Shown: piece by piece, positions 36,066 to 45,193 of the stretch
How positions within the stretch are numbered: the stretch's first letter is position 1
Layout: the number at the start of each line of letters is the position of its first letter
Assembly (NCBI GenBank): GCA_948579355.1
Contig: CAPAOV010000006.1
Coordinates: 70,135 to 134,134, forward strand
Direction: 5' to 3'
Length of the DNA stretch: 64,000 bases
From: an uncultured Eubacterium sp.
Lineage (GTDB): Bacteria; Bacillota; Clostridia; Lachnospirales; Lachnospiraceae
Notes under the pieces: model-generated
What the model saw: only the letters and a program-made list of their open reading frames with translations
What the model was told of the DNA's origin: nothing
Database searches by the model: none
Program-made: the position numbers and the translations under genes

Positions 36066-36094
36066 ACCATAACACATGAAACGATAAAAGTCAA
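36066..36094 (-). promoter_or_regulatory. Sigma-A-type promoter of the cold-shock gene
   Basis: Read on the minus strand, TTGACT (36094-36089), a 17-bp spacer and TATGGT (36071-36066) precede the gene. The -35 box matches five of six consensus bases; the -10 is weaker. Confidence 0.55.
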
Positions 36095-36185
36095 AAGAAT
36101 TTTTGCAATAAATTGAAAAATATGGTACTGTATAAATATTGGAAAAAAGTAGAAAATAAAATAATAAATAATAACGAGGTTGCGT

Positions 36186-39107
36186 ATGAATATTTCAAAT
36201 TGTAAGGCTTATGAATTAGTTGATACACAGGAGATGCCGGATTTGGACAGCACAGGCTTTCTGCTGCGGCACAAAAAAACGGGAGCCCATGTTGTTCTTG
36301 TTGAAAATGAAGATAATAATAAAGTATTCAGCATTGGCTTTCGCACACCGCCGAAAGATTCCACGGGAGTTGCCCATATTGTCGAGCACACGGTTTTGTG
36401 CGGCTCAAAAAAGTTTCCGGTCAAAGACCCGTTTGTGGAGCTGGTAAAGGGCTCGTTAAATACATTTTTGAACGCACTTACCTATCCGGATAAGACCGTT
36501 TATCCGCTGGCAAGCTGTAATGATAAGGATTTTCAAAATCTGATGCACGTATATCTGGACGCCGTTTTCTATCCGAATATTTATAAGGAAGAAAAGATTT
36601 TCCAGCAGGAGGGATGGCACTACGAATTAGAAGATGTGGATGCTTCGCTGACATATAACGGCGTCGTCTTTAATGAGATGAAAGGTGTATTTTCTTCTCC
36701 TGACGAATTGCTGGAAAGAAATATCCAGCACTCCCTCTTTCCGGATACGGCTTATGGAGTGGAATCCGGCGGCGACCCGACGGCGATTCCGGATTTGAGC
36801 TATGAAGAATATCTGCAGTTTCACGAAAAATATTATCATCCGTCAAATAGTTATATTTATCTCTATGGCGATATGGACATGGAGGAGAAGCTCAATTGGC
36901 TCGACGAGCATTATCTCTCTGCCTTTGATGCGATTTCCGTTGATTCGGAAATCGCCCTGCAGGCTCCGTTCCATGAGAGAAAGGAAGAGTACGGTTTCTA
37001 TTCCGTGACGGAGGGGGAAGACGTCGAGGGCAAGGCGTATTTTAGTTATAATACCGTGTGCGGTGATACGATGGATTGCTATCTATACCGGGCCTTTCAG
37101 GTGCTTAGTTATGTTTTGGTGCAGTCGGTAGGGGCGCCGCTCAAACAGGCGCTTTTAGATGCGGGGATTGGGAATGACATAAGCTGCTTTTATGAGGAGA
37201 GTATACGGCAGCCTTATTTTTCGATTATTGCCAAAAATGTAAAAATGGAGCAGAAGCAGAAGTTTCTCGATGTAATACGGGAGGAACTTTCCCGGCTGGC
37301 GCGCGAGGGAATTAACAAACAGTCGCTGCGCGCGGCAATTAACGGACTTGAATTTCAGTATCGGGAAGCGGATTTTGGAAATTATCCGAAAGGTTTGATG
37401 TACGGGTTACAGATATTTGACAGTTGGCTGTATGATGAAAAGAAACCGTTTATCCATATATGCGCCAATGACACGTTTGCCTATTTGAAAGAACAGGTTT
37501 CTACCGATTATTTTGAGAAGCTGATACAAGTCTATCTGCTCGATAATACGCATGCAAGTTTTGTCAGTGTGCAGCCTAAAATCGGTTTGACGGGGCTTAT
37601 GGAAGAAGAGGAAAAAAGCCGTCTGGCGGAGTATAAGGCGTCGCTTACACAGGAAGAAAAGGAAACGCTTGTCAAGCAGACGGAAGAGCTGAAACGCTAT
37701 CAGGAGGAGCCGACGCCGGCAGAGGATTTGAAGTGCATTCCTCTTCTCAATCGCGAAGATATTGGTAAAAAGGCGCAGCCTTTCCAAAATGAGCAGAGAC
37801 AGTTTGACGATGTGCCGGTACTGTTCCACAATATTTTTACGAATGGTATCCAGTATGTGCGCTTGGCGTTTGACGTCAAAGATTTAAAAGAATATGCGCC
37901 GTATCTTTCCCTGCTGGCAGAGCTGATTAGCGCCGTTGATACGGAGCGGTATGATAAGTTGGAACTGGGCAATGAGATTTTTCTCCATTCCGGCGGTATC
38001 AGTACGGATGTTGGCGTATATGCCGACCGCCACAGCGACGATTACCGTATGTTTTGGGAGTTAAACGGTAAAGTTCTATACAGCGAAATCGGCGAAGTGC
38101 TGAAGCTGCTTATGGAAATTCTTACGACTTCCAAAGTAGGAGATGAGAAACGTCTGAGGGAAGTGATTGGCGAAGCGCGTTCCACGAAGCAGTCGGCCTT
38201 ACAGGCTTCGGGACATCAGACCGCCGTTTTGCGGGCGATGTCCTATCAGCGGGAGAGTTCTTATATCAACGAGCATATAAGAGGGATTGCCTATTATGAT
38301 TTTCTCTGCGATTTGGAGGAGCATTTTGAAGAGAGAAAGGCTTCACTCATTTCAATGCTGAAAGCGCTTATGAAAAAAGTATTTGTAAGGGAACGCCTGC
38401 TGCTCGACCTCACTTCTGACGAGGAGGGATATCGTGCGATAGAAGAGCAGATTTATATGTTACAAAAGGGATTACCAAAACAGGTGGACGAGAGACTGCC
38501 GGAGCCTTTCTGGAAACTGCAGCCACAGCAGAATAACGAGGGTTTCAAGACGGCGGGGAAAGTGCAGTATGTCGCCCGCGTCGGCAATTTTGCCAAAAAG
38601 GGCATACCGTATCGGGGCGTCTGTAAGGTAGTGCGCACGATTCTTGGTTATGGTTATCTTTGGAATGAAATTCGTGTCAAGGGGGGCGCTTACGGTGTGA
38701 TGTGTGCCTTTAGTAACGATGGGAACGGCTATATGGTATCTTATCGTGACCCGAACCTTGTGGAAACGAACGACGTATATGAGGGAGTGCCGGAATATTT
38801 ATTGCATTTTGAAGCAGACGAACGCGATATGATGAAGTATATTATCGGCACGATTAGCGATTTGGATACGCCTCTGACGCCGAGGGCAAAAGGGCGGCGT
38901 TCCGCCAGCGCTTATCTGACAGGGATTACGTTTGCAGAGGTTCAGAAAGAGCGTGACGATATATTGTCAGCCGATACGGAAAAGATACGCAGTGTGGCGG
39001 AGATGGTGAAAGCCATACTTGCCGATGGTCATATATGCGCGCTTGGCAGCGAGGGAAAGATAGAGCAGGCAGAATATTTATTTGATACGATACGGGTACT
39101 GAGCTAG
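36186..39107 (+). CDS. M16C family zinc metallopeptidase (presequence-protease type)
   Basis: A 973-residue cytoplasmic peptidase of the insulinase family. The inverted zinc motif is HIVEH (residues 64-68) in VAHIVEHTVLCGS. The four-domain M16C layout is complete, with a linker of charged helices in the middle (about 470-520) and the Arg/Tyr GGAYGV segment of the last third. The family degrades short unstructured peptides in a closed chamber. ATG 36186 is chosen over TTG 36180 because ACGAGG fits it. It ends 14 nt before era. Confidence 0.93.
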   Translation: MNISNCKAYELVDTQEMPDLDSTGFLLRHKKTGAHVVLVENEDNNKVFSIGFRTPPKDSTGVAHIVEHTVLCGSKKFPVKDPFVELVKGSLNTFLNALTYPDKTVYPLASCNDKDFQNLMHVYLDAVFYPNIYKEEKIFQQEGWHYELEDVDASLTYNGVVFNEMKGVFSSPDELLERNIQHSLFPDTAYGVESGGDPTAIPDLSYEEYLQFHEKYYHPSNSYIYLYGDMDMEEKLNWLDEHYLSAFDAISVDSEIALQAPFHERKEEYGFYSVTEGEDVEGKAYFSYNTVCGDTMDCYLYRAFQVLSYVLVQSVGAPLKQALLDAGIGNDISCFYEESIRQPYFSIIAKNVKMEQKQKFLDVIREELSRLAREGINKQSLRAAINGLEFQYREADFGNYPKGLMYGLQIFDSWLYDEKKPFIHICANDTFAYLKEQVSTDYFEKLIQVYLLDNTHASFVSVQPKIGLTGLMEEEEKSRLAEYKASLTQEEKETLVKQTEELKRYQEEPTPAEDLKCIPLLNREDIGKKAQPFQNEQRQFDDVPVLFHNIFTNGIQYVRLAFDVKDLKEYAPYLSLLAELISAVDTERYDKLELGNEIFLHSGGISTDVGVYADRHSDDYRMFWELNGKVLYSEIGEVLKLLMEILTTSKVGDEKRLREVIGEARSTKQSALQASGHQTAVLRAMSYQRESSYINEHIRGIAYYDFLCDLEEHFEERKASLISMLKALMKKVFVRERLLLDLTSDEEGYRAIEEQIYMLQKGLPKQVDERLPEPFWKLQPQQNNEGFKTAGKVQYVARVGNFAKKGIPYRGVCKVVRTILGYGYLWNEIRVKGGAYGVMCAFSNDGNGYMVSYRDPNLVETNDVYEGVPEYLLHFEADERDMMKYIIGTISDLDTPLTPRAKGRRSASAYLTGITFAEVQKERDDILSADTEKIRSVAEMVKAILADGHICALGSEGKIEQAEYLFDTIRVLS

Positions 39108-39121
39108 AAATGGAGAAAGAG

Positions 39122-40027
39122 ATGGATAACGTTTTCAAATCCGGTTTTGTTACATTGGTCGGCAGACCGAATGTAGGGAAATCGACACTAATGAACCAGA
39201 TGATAGGGCAGAAGATTGCCATTACCTCAAATAAGCCGCAGACGACGAGAAACCGCATCCAGACGGTGTATCATGATGAGCGGGGGCAGATTGTATTTTT
39301 GGATACGCCGGGGATTCATAAGGCGAAGAACAAGCTTGGCGAGTATATGGTAAATGTAGCGGAAAAAACTTTTAAGGAAGTGGATTTAGTGCTCTGGCTT
39401 GTCGAGGCGACAACATTTATAGGCAGGGGCGAACGCTTTATTGCCGAAGAGTTAAAGAAATCGCAGGCGCCGGTAATTCTTGTGATGAATAAAATTGATA
39501 CCATTCGCAAAGATGAGCTGCTGAAATGTATCGCTGCCTATAAGGATATGATGGATTTCGAAGAAATCATCCCGGTGTCCGCATGGACGGGCGAAAATGT
39601 GGACGAACTGCTAAACGCAATGTTTTCTTATTTGGAAGAGGGGCCGGCGTTTTATGATGAAGAAACCGTTACCGACCAGCCGGAAAGACAAATTGTGGCA
39701 GAGTTGATTCGGGAAAAGGCGCTGCGTCTGTTGTCCGATGAAATACCACACGGGATAGCGGTGTCGATTGAGCGGATGAAAGAACGTTCCGGCAAGAAAC
39801 GCCTTATGGATATTGACGCTACCATCATATGTGAGAGAAGTTCCCACAAGGGAATTATAATAGGAAAGCAGGGCAGTATGCTCAAACGTATCGGCACGGA
39901 CGCCAGACGGGAAATTGAGCAGTTTTTGCAAATGCCAGTCAATTTGAAGTTGTGGGTTAAGGTGAAAAAAGACTGGCGTGACAGCGATTTTCTTCTGAAA
40001 AATTTTGGTTATAAAGAAACGGAGTAA
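39122..40027 (+). CDS. era: GTPase Era
   Basis: Era is an essential GTPase that binds the 3' end of 16S rRNA during small-subunit assembly. The 301-residue protein has G1 GRPNVGKS (14-21), G3 DTPG, G4 NKID and a C-terminal KH domain with GKQGSMLKRIG. The start ATG 39122 follows GGAGAAAGAG; ATG 39110 is an alternative adding four residues. The order era-yqzL-recO is conserved in Firmicutes. Confidence 0.96.
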   Translation: MDNVFKSGFVTLVGRPNVGKSTLMNQMIGQKIAITSNKPQTTRNRIQTVYHDERGQIVFLDTPGIHKAKNKLGEYMVNVAEKTFKEVDLVLWLVEATTFIGRGERFIAEELKKSQAPVILVMNKIDTIRKDELLKCIAAYKDMMDFEEIIPVSAWTGENVDELLNAMFSYLEEGPAFYDEETVTDQPERQIVAELIREKALRLLSDEIPHGIAVSIERMKERSGKKRLMDIDATIICERSSHKGIIIGKQGSMLKRIGTDARREIEQFLQMPVNLKLWVKVKKDWRDSDFLLKNFGYKETE

Positions 40028-40138
40028 ATAGAAAATCGGCGTTTGCCTGTAGGTGTTTGCCTCAATTGCCAGAAAGTGCTAGAATAGCCAAAAGTGCTTC
40101 CGGACATCCTATTGTTATCAAAGTACAATAGGAGGAAA

Positions 40139-40327
40139 ATGATGGGAAACGAAGAGAATTGGAATACATTTGCCCGCACGGGGAGAGTGTCGGACTATTT
40201 GGCGTATGTAGGAGACGGAAGACAGCATGATGGAAACGCAGGCTGGGAGAACTCAAGAAAGGAAGAGAGGGGACGGCGTGAAAGAGCGAGTGACGGGAAT
40301 GGTGCTTTCAGCAGCAACCATTGGTGA
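40139..40327 (+). CDS. YqzL-like small protein
   Basis: A 62-residue ORF between era and recO, the position of yqzL in many Firmicutes. It starts MMGNEENWNTFARTGRVSDY; the N/T-F-x-x-T-G-x-x-x-x-Y-L core is the YqzL pattern. The rest is charged and low in complexity and overlaps the first 50 nt of recO in another frame. AGGAGGA (40130-40136) is directly upstream, so translation is likely. The function is unknown. The long tail may be a by-product of the overlap. Confidence 0.65.
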   Translation: MMGNEENWNTFARTGRVSDYLAYVGDGRQHDGNAGWENSRKEERGRRERASDGNGAFSSNHW

Positions 40328-41003
40328 ATATGATAAGCGCGTTGTTCTTCTGACGAAAGAGCGGGGACGAATCTCCGCTTTCGCCAGAGGAGCCAGACGT
40401 CCCAAAAGTCCTCTTTCTGCAGCGACAGAGCCGTTTACTTTTGGAGAATTTTACATCTATAAGGGAAAGGATTCTTATACGATTGAACAAGTGGAAGCAG
40501 ATAATTATTTTCCGGAGCTTCGGAAAGATTTGGATGATTTATATATGGCATTGTATTTTTGCGAAGTGGCGGCGTATTTTACCCGCGAGGGCATGAATGC
40601 AAAAGAAGAGTTAAATCTGCTTTATCTGTCGTTGCGGGCGCTTCTTCTTCCCTCCCTGAAAAGAGAACTGGTACGGTACATATATGAACTGCGGATGCTT
40701 GTTATTGAGGGAGAGGCGCCGCGGATTTTTGCATGTATCCGCTGTCAAGGAACGGAGAAGCTGCATCACTTTTATGTGGGGGAAGCAGGAGTTGTGTGCG
40801 AGCAGTGTCACGACGGGAAATCCGGCATTGCGATTACGGAGACGACGATTTACACGCTTCAGTATATTGTATCCTCACCAATGCAGAAATTGTATACGTT
40901 TACCGTGGGGGAGACGGTATTGAAAGAGCTGGGAATGGTTGTGGAGCGATACTTTGATGCGCATACCGACCGCACGTTCCGCTCGCTCTCCGTACTGGAG
41001 TGA
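40278..41003 (+). CDS. recO: DNA repair protein RecO
   Basis: RecO loads RecA with RecR in the RecFOR pathway. The 241-residue protein has an N-terminal OB fold (VTGMVLSAATIGEYDKRV) and a helical C-terminal part with a four-Cys zinc site, CIRC and CEQC. I use GTG 40278 (GAGGGG at 40267-40272), which gives the usual family N-terminus; ATG 40227 would add 17 charged residues encoded within yqzL. A terminator follows. Confidence 0.93.
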   Translation: MKERVTGMVLSAATIGEYDKRVVLLTKERGRISAFARGARRPKSPLSAATEPFTFGEFYIYKGKDSYTIEQVEADNYFPELRKDLDDLYMALYFCEVAAYFTREGMNAKEELNLLYLSLRALLLPSLKRELVRYIYELRMLVIEGEAPRIFACIRCQGTEKLHHFYVGEAGVVCEQCHDGKSGIAITETTIYTLQYIVSSPMQKLYTFTVGETVLKELGMVVERYFDAHTDRTFRSLSVLE

Positions 41004-41024
41004 ATCTCAATTTATTTCATTTGC

Positions 41025-41058
41025 AAGTCTGGAAGTTACCGCTTACCGGACTTTTTTT
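41025..41058 (+). terminator. Terminator after recO
   Basis: AAGTCTGG (41025-41032) pairs with CCGGACTT (41046-41053), one G-T pair, followed by a T-run to 41058. Confidence 0.75.
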
Positions 41059-41069
41059 ACCACTTACCG
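41037..41069 (+). promoter_or_regulatory. Direct repeats resembling a LytTR binding site
   Basis: TACCGCTTACCG (41037-41048) is repeated as TACCACTTACCG (41058-41069), 21 bp start to start, or two helical turns. LytTR regulators bind direct repeats with this geometry. The repeats lie about 80 bp upstream of a LytTR gene and overlap the recO terminator. Confidence 0.5.
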
Positions 41070-41150
41070 TCATCGTATTCACAAAGAAAAAGTATCCTGA
41101 TATGATGATTTTGTCACAGGAAAGCAGACGCCAAAAGGAAGGCAGGAAAT

Positions 41151-41612
41151 ATGAAGATACGGATTGAACTGATTGAGGAACCGGCAGAGGAAGAGATTGT
41201 AATCCGCTGTCATTCTCTGAGCGATGAAATCGCGCGTATTCAACATGCCGTTTCGTCTGTCACGGCAGAAAAGCAGAGTCTGGTATTATATAAAGAAGAG
41301 ACGGAATACTATATTGCACTTGAGGATATTCTGTTTTTTCAGACAGAGAGCAGCGGCATTCAGGCACATACAAGAAATGATGTCTATTATGTCAAGTTTC
41401 GTTTGTATGAATTGGAAGAGTTGCTGCCGGCATATTTTCTGAGGATTTCCAAGTCGGCAATAATTAATGTAAAACAGATATATTCCCTGAGTAAAAGCAG
41501 TTTTTCCACGACAAGTGAAGCGGCTTTTTCAGGAACGCACAAGAAAGTATTTGTGTCGCGGTTTTACATGAAACTATTAAAAGAGAAATTGATGGAAATG
41601 AGGATGAGATAA
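41151..41612 (+). CDS. LytTR-domain transcriptional regulator
   Basis: A 153-residue DNA-binding protein made of a short N-terminal part (1-45) and a LytTR domain (about 50-150), with YYIALEDILFFQTESSG, a variable loop and FLRISKSAIINVKQI as landmarks. No receiver domain is present, so activity is probably controlled by the partner membrane protein encoded next, whose start overlaps this stop by one base. Such LytTR/membrane-protein pairs usually regulate themselves; the repeats at 41037-41069 are a candidate target. AAGGAAGG (41137-41144) precedes ATG 41151. Confidence 0.88.
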   Translation: MKIRIELIEEPAEEEIVIRCHSLSDEIARIQHAVSSVTAEKQSLVLYKEETEYYIALEDILFFQTESSGIQAHTRNDVYYVKFRLYELEELLPAYFLRISKSAIINVKQIYSLSKSSFSTTSEAAFSGTHKKVFVSRFYMKLLKEKLMEMRMR

Positions 41613-42346
41613 TGAAGAGAAATTATTTTTGGGGCAGTTTTCTCATACTGGCGGCAGCGTACCTTGTTGTCAGCCAAATGGGATATTTACCGAAGATGGG
41701 ACCTTTTACGCTTATATTTACGGTTGTCTGTCTGGCCGTGCTCATAAGCAGTATCCCCCATTTGAATTTTGGAGGAATTTTGTTCCCGCTGGCGTTTATC
41801 GGGATTATGTATGACAAGCCGTTAGGCATTACCGCGATTACCCCGTGGACGATACTTCTTGTTGCGCTACTGGGAACGATTGGATTTCATCTTTTATTCG
41901 GGCGTTTCCGCAAGAAGAACTGTCACTGGCATAAGTGCCATCATAAGAAAATATCTGCATATGATACAGAAAGCTGGCAGGAGCAAGGCGGCACTGACAG
42001 CGAAAGTGTGGAGGGGGAATTTGTAGCGATTCGTGTTTCCTTTAGCTCTGTAATCCGCTATATCACTTCCGCGAACTTACAGACCGTGAACATAGAGGCT
42101 TCGTTTGGCTCGGCGGAAGTGTATTTTGACCATGCACAGATACTGTCGGGAAATGTAACGGTGAATGTAGACGTCAATTTCTCCGGCGTCCAGTTGTATG
42201 TACCGCATAACTGGCAGGTGATTAACCATGTCGCTTCGAGCTTTGGAGGCGTCAATGAGGAAAATAAGCATACCGGTGAACTGACGGGAACGCTCACCCT
42301 TGAGGGGAGTAATTCTTTCGGCGGTATTACGATTACTTATATTTAA
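41612..42346 (+). CDS. LiaF-like membrane protein, partner of the LytTR regulator
   Basis: A 244-residue protein with four membrane helices in the N-terminal half (about 5-22, 28-45, 50-67 and 75-95), a His-rich basic stretch after them (HWHKCHHKK, about 110-118) and a C-terminal beta-rich domain (about 145-244) ending in NSFGGITITYI, like the cytoplasmic domain of LiaF. LiaF restrains cell-envelope stress signalling; here it may inhibit the LytTR protein. ATG 41612 overlaps the regulator stop. The His cluster could bind metal. Confidence 0.75.
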   Translation: MKRNYFWGSFLILAAAYLVVSQMGYLPKMGPFTLIFTVVCLAVLISSIPHLNFGGILFPLAFIGIMYDKPLGITAITPWTILLVALLGTIGFHLLFGRFRKKNCHWHKCHHKKISAYDTESWQEQGGTDSESVEGEFVAIRVSFSSVIRYITSANLQTVNIEASFGSAEVYFDHAQILSGNVTVNVDVNFSGVQLYVPHNWQVINHVASSFGGVNEENKHTGELTGTLTLEGSNSFGGITITYI

Positions 42347-42494
42347 ACAAAGAAAATCAAAAAAAATTAAATTTCTTGCAATAAAGTTTGTTTTTCATGC
42401 ATTGTCCTTAATGAAAGCAGGTGAAAGAGAGATTTTTACCTGCATAAAGAAAATAAAACGCCAAAAGGCAAAAAAAGGAATGGAGGGACTCAGT

Positions 42495-43193
42495 ATGAGA
42501 ACAATGACAAAAACAATAGGAGCATTAGGATTGGCGGCTGCTTTAGTATTAACAAGTTTTACGGGCGTATCGGCTGCAAAAAAGGAGAAGAAATCACAAC
42601 CTGATACAACGGTTACTGTTGAGGCATTAAAGGCGAAAGCAACATGTACCGCTGCAGGAAAAATTAACGTAAGTTTTTCAACAGCAGTAGAGTGGAGTGA
42701 AGAGGCATCGGCATTACTTATTGATGAACAGCAGAATGAAATCCCGGTGCAGATTGCTAAAAAAGCAAACCGCTCAGTTGTCGTAAAAGGCAGTGGAATG
42801 ACGAAAGGAAAGGCGTATACGCTGTCTATTAGCGGATTGAAAGCAAAAGGAACAGCAGAATATGGCACTGTGACAGCAGAGTTTAAGGCAAAGAAACTTA
42901 AATGTAAAGTAAAGGCGAAAAAGATTGCGAAGAAAGTAACCGTAAAAGCAAAAAATACAATTATTGTAAAGTGCAAAGGAAAGGTGCAGACAAAGGATGT
43001 TACAGTACAAGTAACCGACTCAAACAATCAGGTGTATGAGGCCAAAATGACAGGGAAATCCAAGGGCAATATTAAAATAAAGGTGTCTGGATTAAAGAAA
43101 GGGCAAAAATACACAGTGACGGTAACAGGCATCAAGACAAAAAAGGAAGCAAACTATGCATCTATCAGCACCACTTTTGTAACAAAGAAATAA
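42495..43193 (+). CDS. Secreted Lys-rich protein with Ig/Fn3-like repeats, unknown function
   Basis: A 232-residue protein with a signal peptide cut after VSAA (about residue 29). The mature part has two or three beta-sandwich-like segments of about 80 residues, each with a (K)GKAYTLSISGLKAKG or GQKYTVTVTGIKTKK-type strand; Lys makes up a large part. Similar Lys-rich modules occur in clostridial surface proteins. ATG 42495 has GGAGGG (42482-42487) at 7 nt. A sigma/anti-sigma pair follows, so it could belong to that regulon, but no shared promoter was identified. Confidence 0.65.
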   Translation: MRTMTKTIGALGLAAALVLTSFTGVSAAKKEKKSQPDTTVTVEALKAKATCTAAGKINVSFSTAVEWSEEASALLIDEQQNEIPVQIAKKANRSVVVKGSGMTKGKAYTLSISGLKAKGTAEYGTVTAEFKAKKLKCKVKAKKIAKKVTVKAKNTIIVKCKGKVQTKDVTVQVTDSNNQVYEAKMTGKSKGNIKIKVSGLKKGQKYTVTVTGIKTKKEANYASISTTFVTKK

Positions 43194-43278
43194 ATTGTAT
43201 TTGGCAGCGAGACAATGGCTGGCGGGAATATGTTCCTGCCGGCTGATGTCTTATATGGATTAAGTACAGGAGGTATAC

Positions 43279-43845
43279 ATGGGAGCAGGAAAACATAAGC
43301 AAAATAGAGTGCAGATTGACGAGGCGCTTTTTTCTAAAATAGAACAGGGTGATGATAAGGCATTCGAGGAGTTGTATCATCTTACATACAAACCCATGTA
43401 TGCTTTTGTTTTGTCTATGGCTCTTTCCAAGGAAGATGCAGAGGATATTTTGCAGGAAACCTATATCCGCATTAGAGGTTCATGTCATCTATACCAAAAA
43501 CGTGGAAATCCTATGGCATGGATGATGAAAATAGCCAAAAACTTGTACTTAATGAAATGGAGAACAGAGAGGAAACAGGATATAGTGGATATAGACAATT
43601 TTACGAGTCAACTTTCGCTTGAACAGATTCCGGCAGTTGAAGACAAGCTTTTGCTAGAAGAACTGTTTCGTAAGGTTTCCAGGGAGGACCGTGATATTAT
43701 CATCATGCATGTTATCATGGGAATGCGTCACCGGGAAATTGCAGATATATTGAATTTGCCGGTGGGGACCGTGCTGTCACGTTACCATCGTTCTATGAAA
43801 CTGCTGAGGCATCATGCGGTATCTGCAGAAGAAAGGAGGGCATGA
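43279..43845 (+). CDS. ECF-type RNA polymerase sigma factor
   Basis: A 188-residue sigma factor with region 2 (FEELYHLTYKPMYAFVLSM, then EDAEDILQETYIRI) and region 4 (MRHREIADILNLPVGTVLSR). It lacks region 3, as ECF factors do. AGGAGG (43269-43274) precedes ATG 43279. Its stop is 1 nt before the ATG of a membrane-bound protein with an RsgI-like outer domain, the probable anti-sigma factor. The signal sensed is unknown. Confidence 0.9.
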   Translation: MGAGKHKQNRVQIDEALFSKIEQGDDKAFEELYHLTYKPMYAFVLSMALSKEDAEDILQETYIRIRGSCHLYQKRGNPMAWMMKIAKNLYLMKWRTERKQDIVDIDNFTSQLSLEQIPAVEDKLLLEELFRKVSREDRDIIIMHVIMGMRHREIADILNLPVGTVLSRYHRSMKLLRHHAVSAEERRA

Positions 43846-43846
43846 G

Positions 43847-45076
43847 ATGTATAATAGAGAAAAGGAAAAATTAATAAAAGCATTTAATACATTGCCCCCG
43901 GATGACTTGTTTGAAAAAATTTCTAAGGCTCCAGTGAAGAAAATTTCATCGGAAGAAGAACTTTTTTCTGAACTTGCGGAGCATGAGGAAGAAAAGAGAA
44001 GAGTATGTTTTCGGATTCCGGCAGCGATTGGAAGTTTGGCAGCCGTTGCCGTCTGCCTGTTCTTGTTTTTGGTCGGAGGGCAGACAAAAGAGATGGGGAA
44101 TCAGATTATTTTTGATGTAAATCCGAGCATTCGCTTTATTGTGGATGAGGATAATGAGGTTACAGAAATTTGCGCTTTGAATAAAGATGCCGGTAAGATT
44201 GTGGAAACGTTACCTGAGTCCGGCAATTTAGTTGTAGTAACGGAGGCGCTTTTAAAGTGTCTTGGAGAAAAACGTTATTTAGAGCAGGATGGCATGCTTA
44301 TTTCCTTTGATTATCAGCATGTGAAACCACCGGAGACGTTATTAAAGAATACTGTTAGTCAATGGATGCGAGAGGAAAAAAGACAAGTATCTGTTGTTTA
44401 TCAGACAGTCAGCCTAAACGAGGAAGAAAAGAAGAAAGCAGATGAACAGGGAATATCGGTTGGTAAATATTCCTTTATAAAGAAATTAAAGAAAGAGTAT
44501 CATCTGAATACAGAGGGGATGAATAAAAAAGGGATTGGTGAAATATTAGAGGAGGCAAACCAACAGGGAGTTGAGATTTTTGAATCAAACGATAAGGATT
44601 CAACACCGGAGAATAAACAGCAGACAAATGAAACAGAAGTAAAACGTAAGAATCAAGAAGTCAATTCCGAAAACCAAAAAGAAAAAAAGGAAGAGAAAAA
44701 GGATAAAGAAAAGAAACCGGAAAAGAAGCCGGAGAGAAAAAATGATGAAGACGTCAGGAGTGAGAATAAGAACGAAGCTTCTAAGAAAATTCAGAAAAAG
44801 ATAGAAACAAAGAAAAACAAACCGTCTTCCAAAAAAGGCAAGAAAGATAAGATAAAGAAAACAAAAACGGTTAGTAAAGGGAAGCAAAAGAAAGGAAAGA
44901 AAAAAGTAAACGAAAATTCCGGCCAAAATCCAGCCAAGGTCGGAAATGGTGAAACTGCCGGAAAGCAGCCGGAAAAGCTTAACGGTCAAGAGGAAAAAGA
45001 AGATAATGCACAATCTGTCGAAAGAGAGAAAGGTTCAAAAAACGAGGGTAAGGGAAAACCATCCGACGAGGAATAA
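43847..45076 (+). CDS. RsgI-like membrane anti-sigma factor with long Lys/Glu-rich tail
   Basis: A 409-residue single-pass protein. A cytoplasmic part (1-57) should bind the sigma factor encoded 1 nt upstream, one membrane helix spans about 58-77, and the outer part begins with IIFDVNPSIRFIVD (87-100), the RsgI-type conserved domain (to about 205). Asn92-Pro93 is the bond at which RsgI proteins are known to cleave themselves. Residues 230-409 are extremely rich in Lys, Glu and Asn, with no recognisable carbohydrate-binding module, and are probably disordered; the tail may interact with the anionic cell wall. Start ATG 43847 has AAAGGAGGG (43832-43840). Confidence 0.82.
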   Translation: MYNREKEKLIKAFNTLPPDDLFEKISKAPVKKISSEEELFSELAEHEEEKRRVCFRIPAAIGSLAAVAVCLFLFLVGGQTKEMGNQIIFDVNPSIRFIVDEDNEVTEICALNKDAGKIVETLPESGNLVVVTEALLKCLGEKRYLEQDGMLISFDYQHVKPPETLLKNTVSQWMREEKRQVSVVYQTVSLNEEEKKKADEQGISVGKYSFIKKLKKEYHLNTEGMNKKGIGEILEEANQQGVEIFESNDKDSTPENKQQTNETEVKRKNQEVNSENQKEKKEEKKDKEKKPEKKPERKNDEDVRSENKNEASKKIQKKIETKKNKPSSKKGKKDKIKKTKTVSKGKQKKGKKKVNENSGQNPAKVGNGETAGKQPEKLNGQEEKEDNAQSVEREKGSKNEGKGKPSDEE

Positions 45077-45127
45077 ATGGTGAGCCGACCATTTAAACAC
45101 ATTGTTATTTCTAAAATTATTATTTTC

Positions 45128-45156
45128 TTGCAAAACGTTATTTAAAATAGTACAAT
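45128..45156 (+). promoter_or_regulatory. Sigma-A-type promoter of glyQS
   Basis: TTGCAA (45128-45133), a 17-bp spacer and TACAAT (45151-45156) precede the gene by 37 bp. The leader is too short for a T-box. Confidence 0.65.
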
Positions 45157-45193
45157 GAGGAAAATGAATCAAATCATTGGAGGATAATAGAAG

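Noticed and set aside
44600..45013. A 137-codon minus-strand hydrophobic ORF opposite the anti-sigma tail
   Set aside because: It is the complement of Lys/Glu-rich codons, which always reads as Phe/Leu-rich; no start signal.
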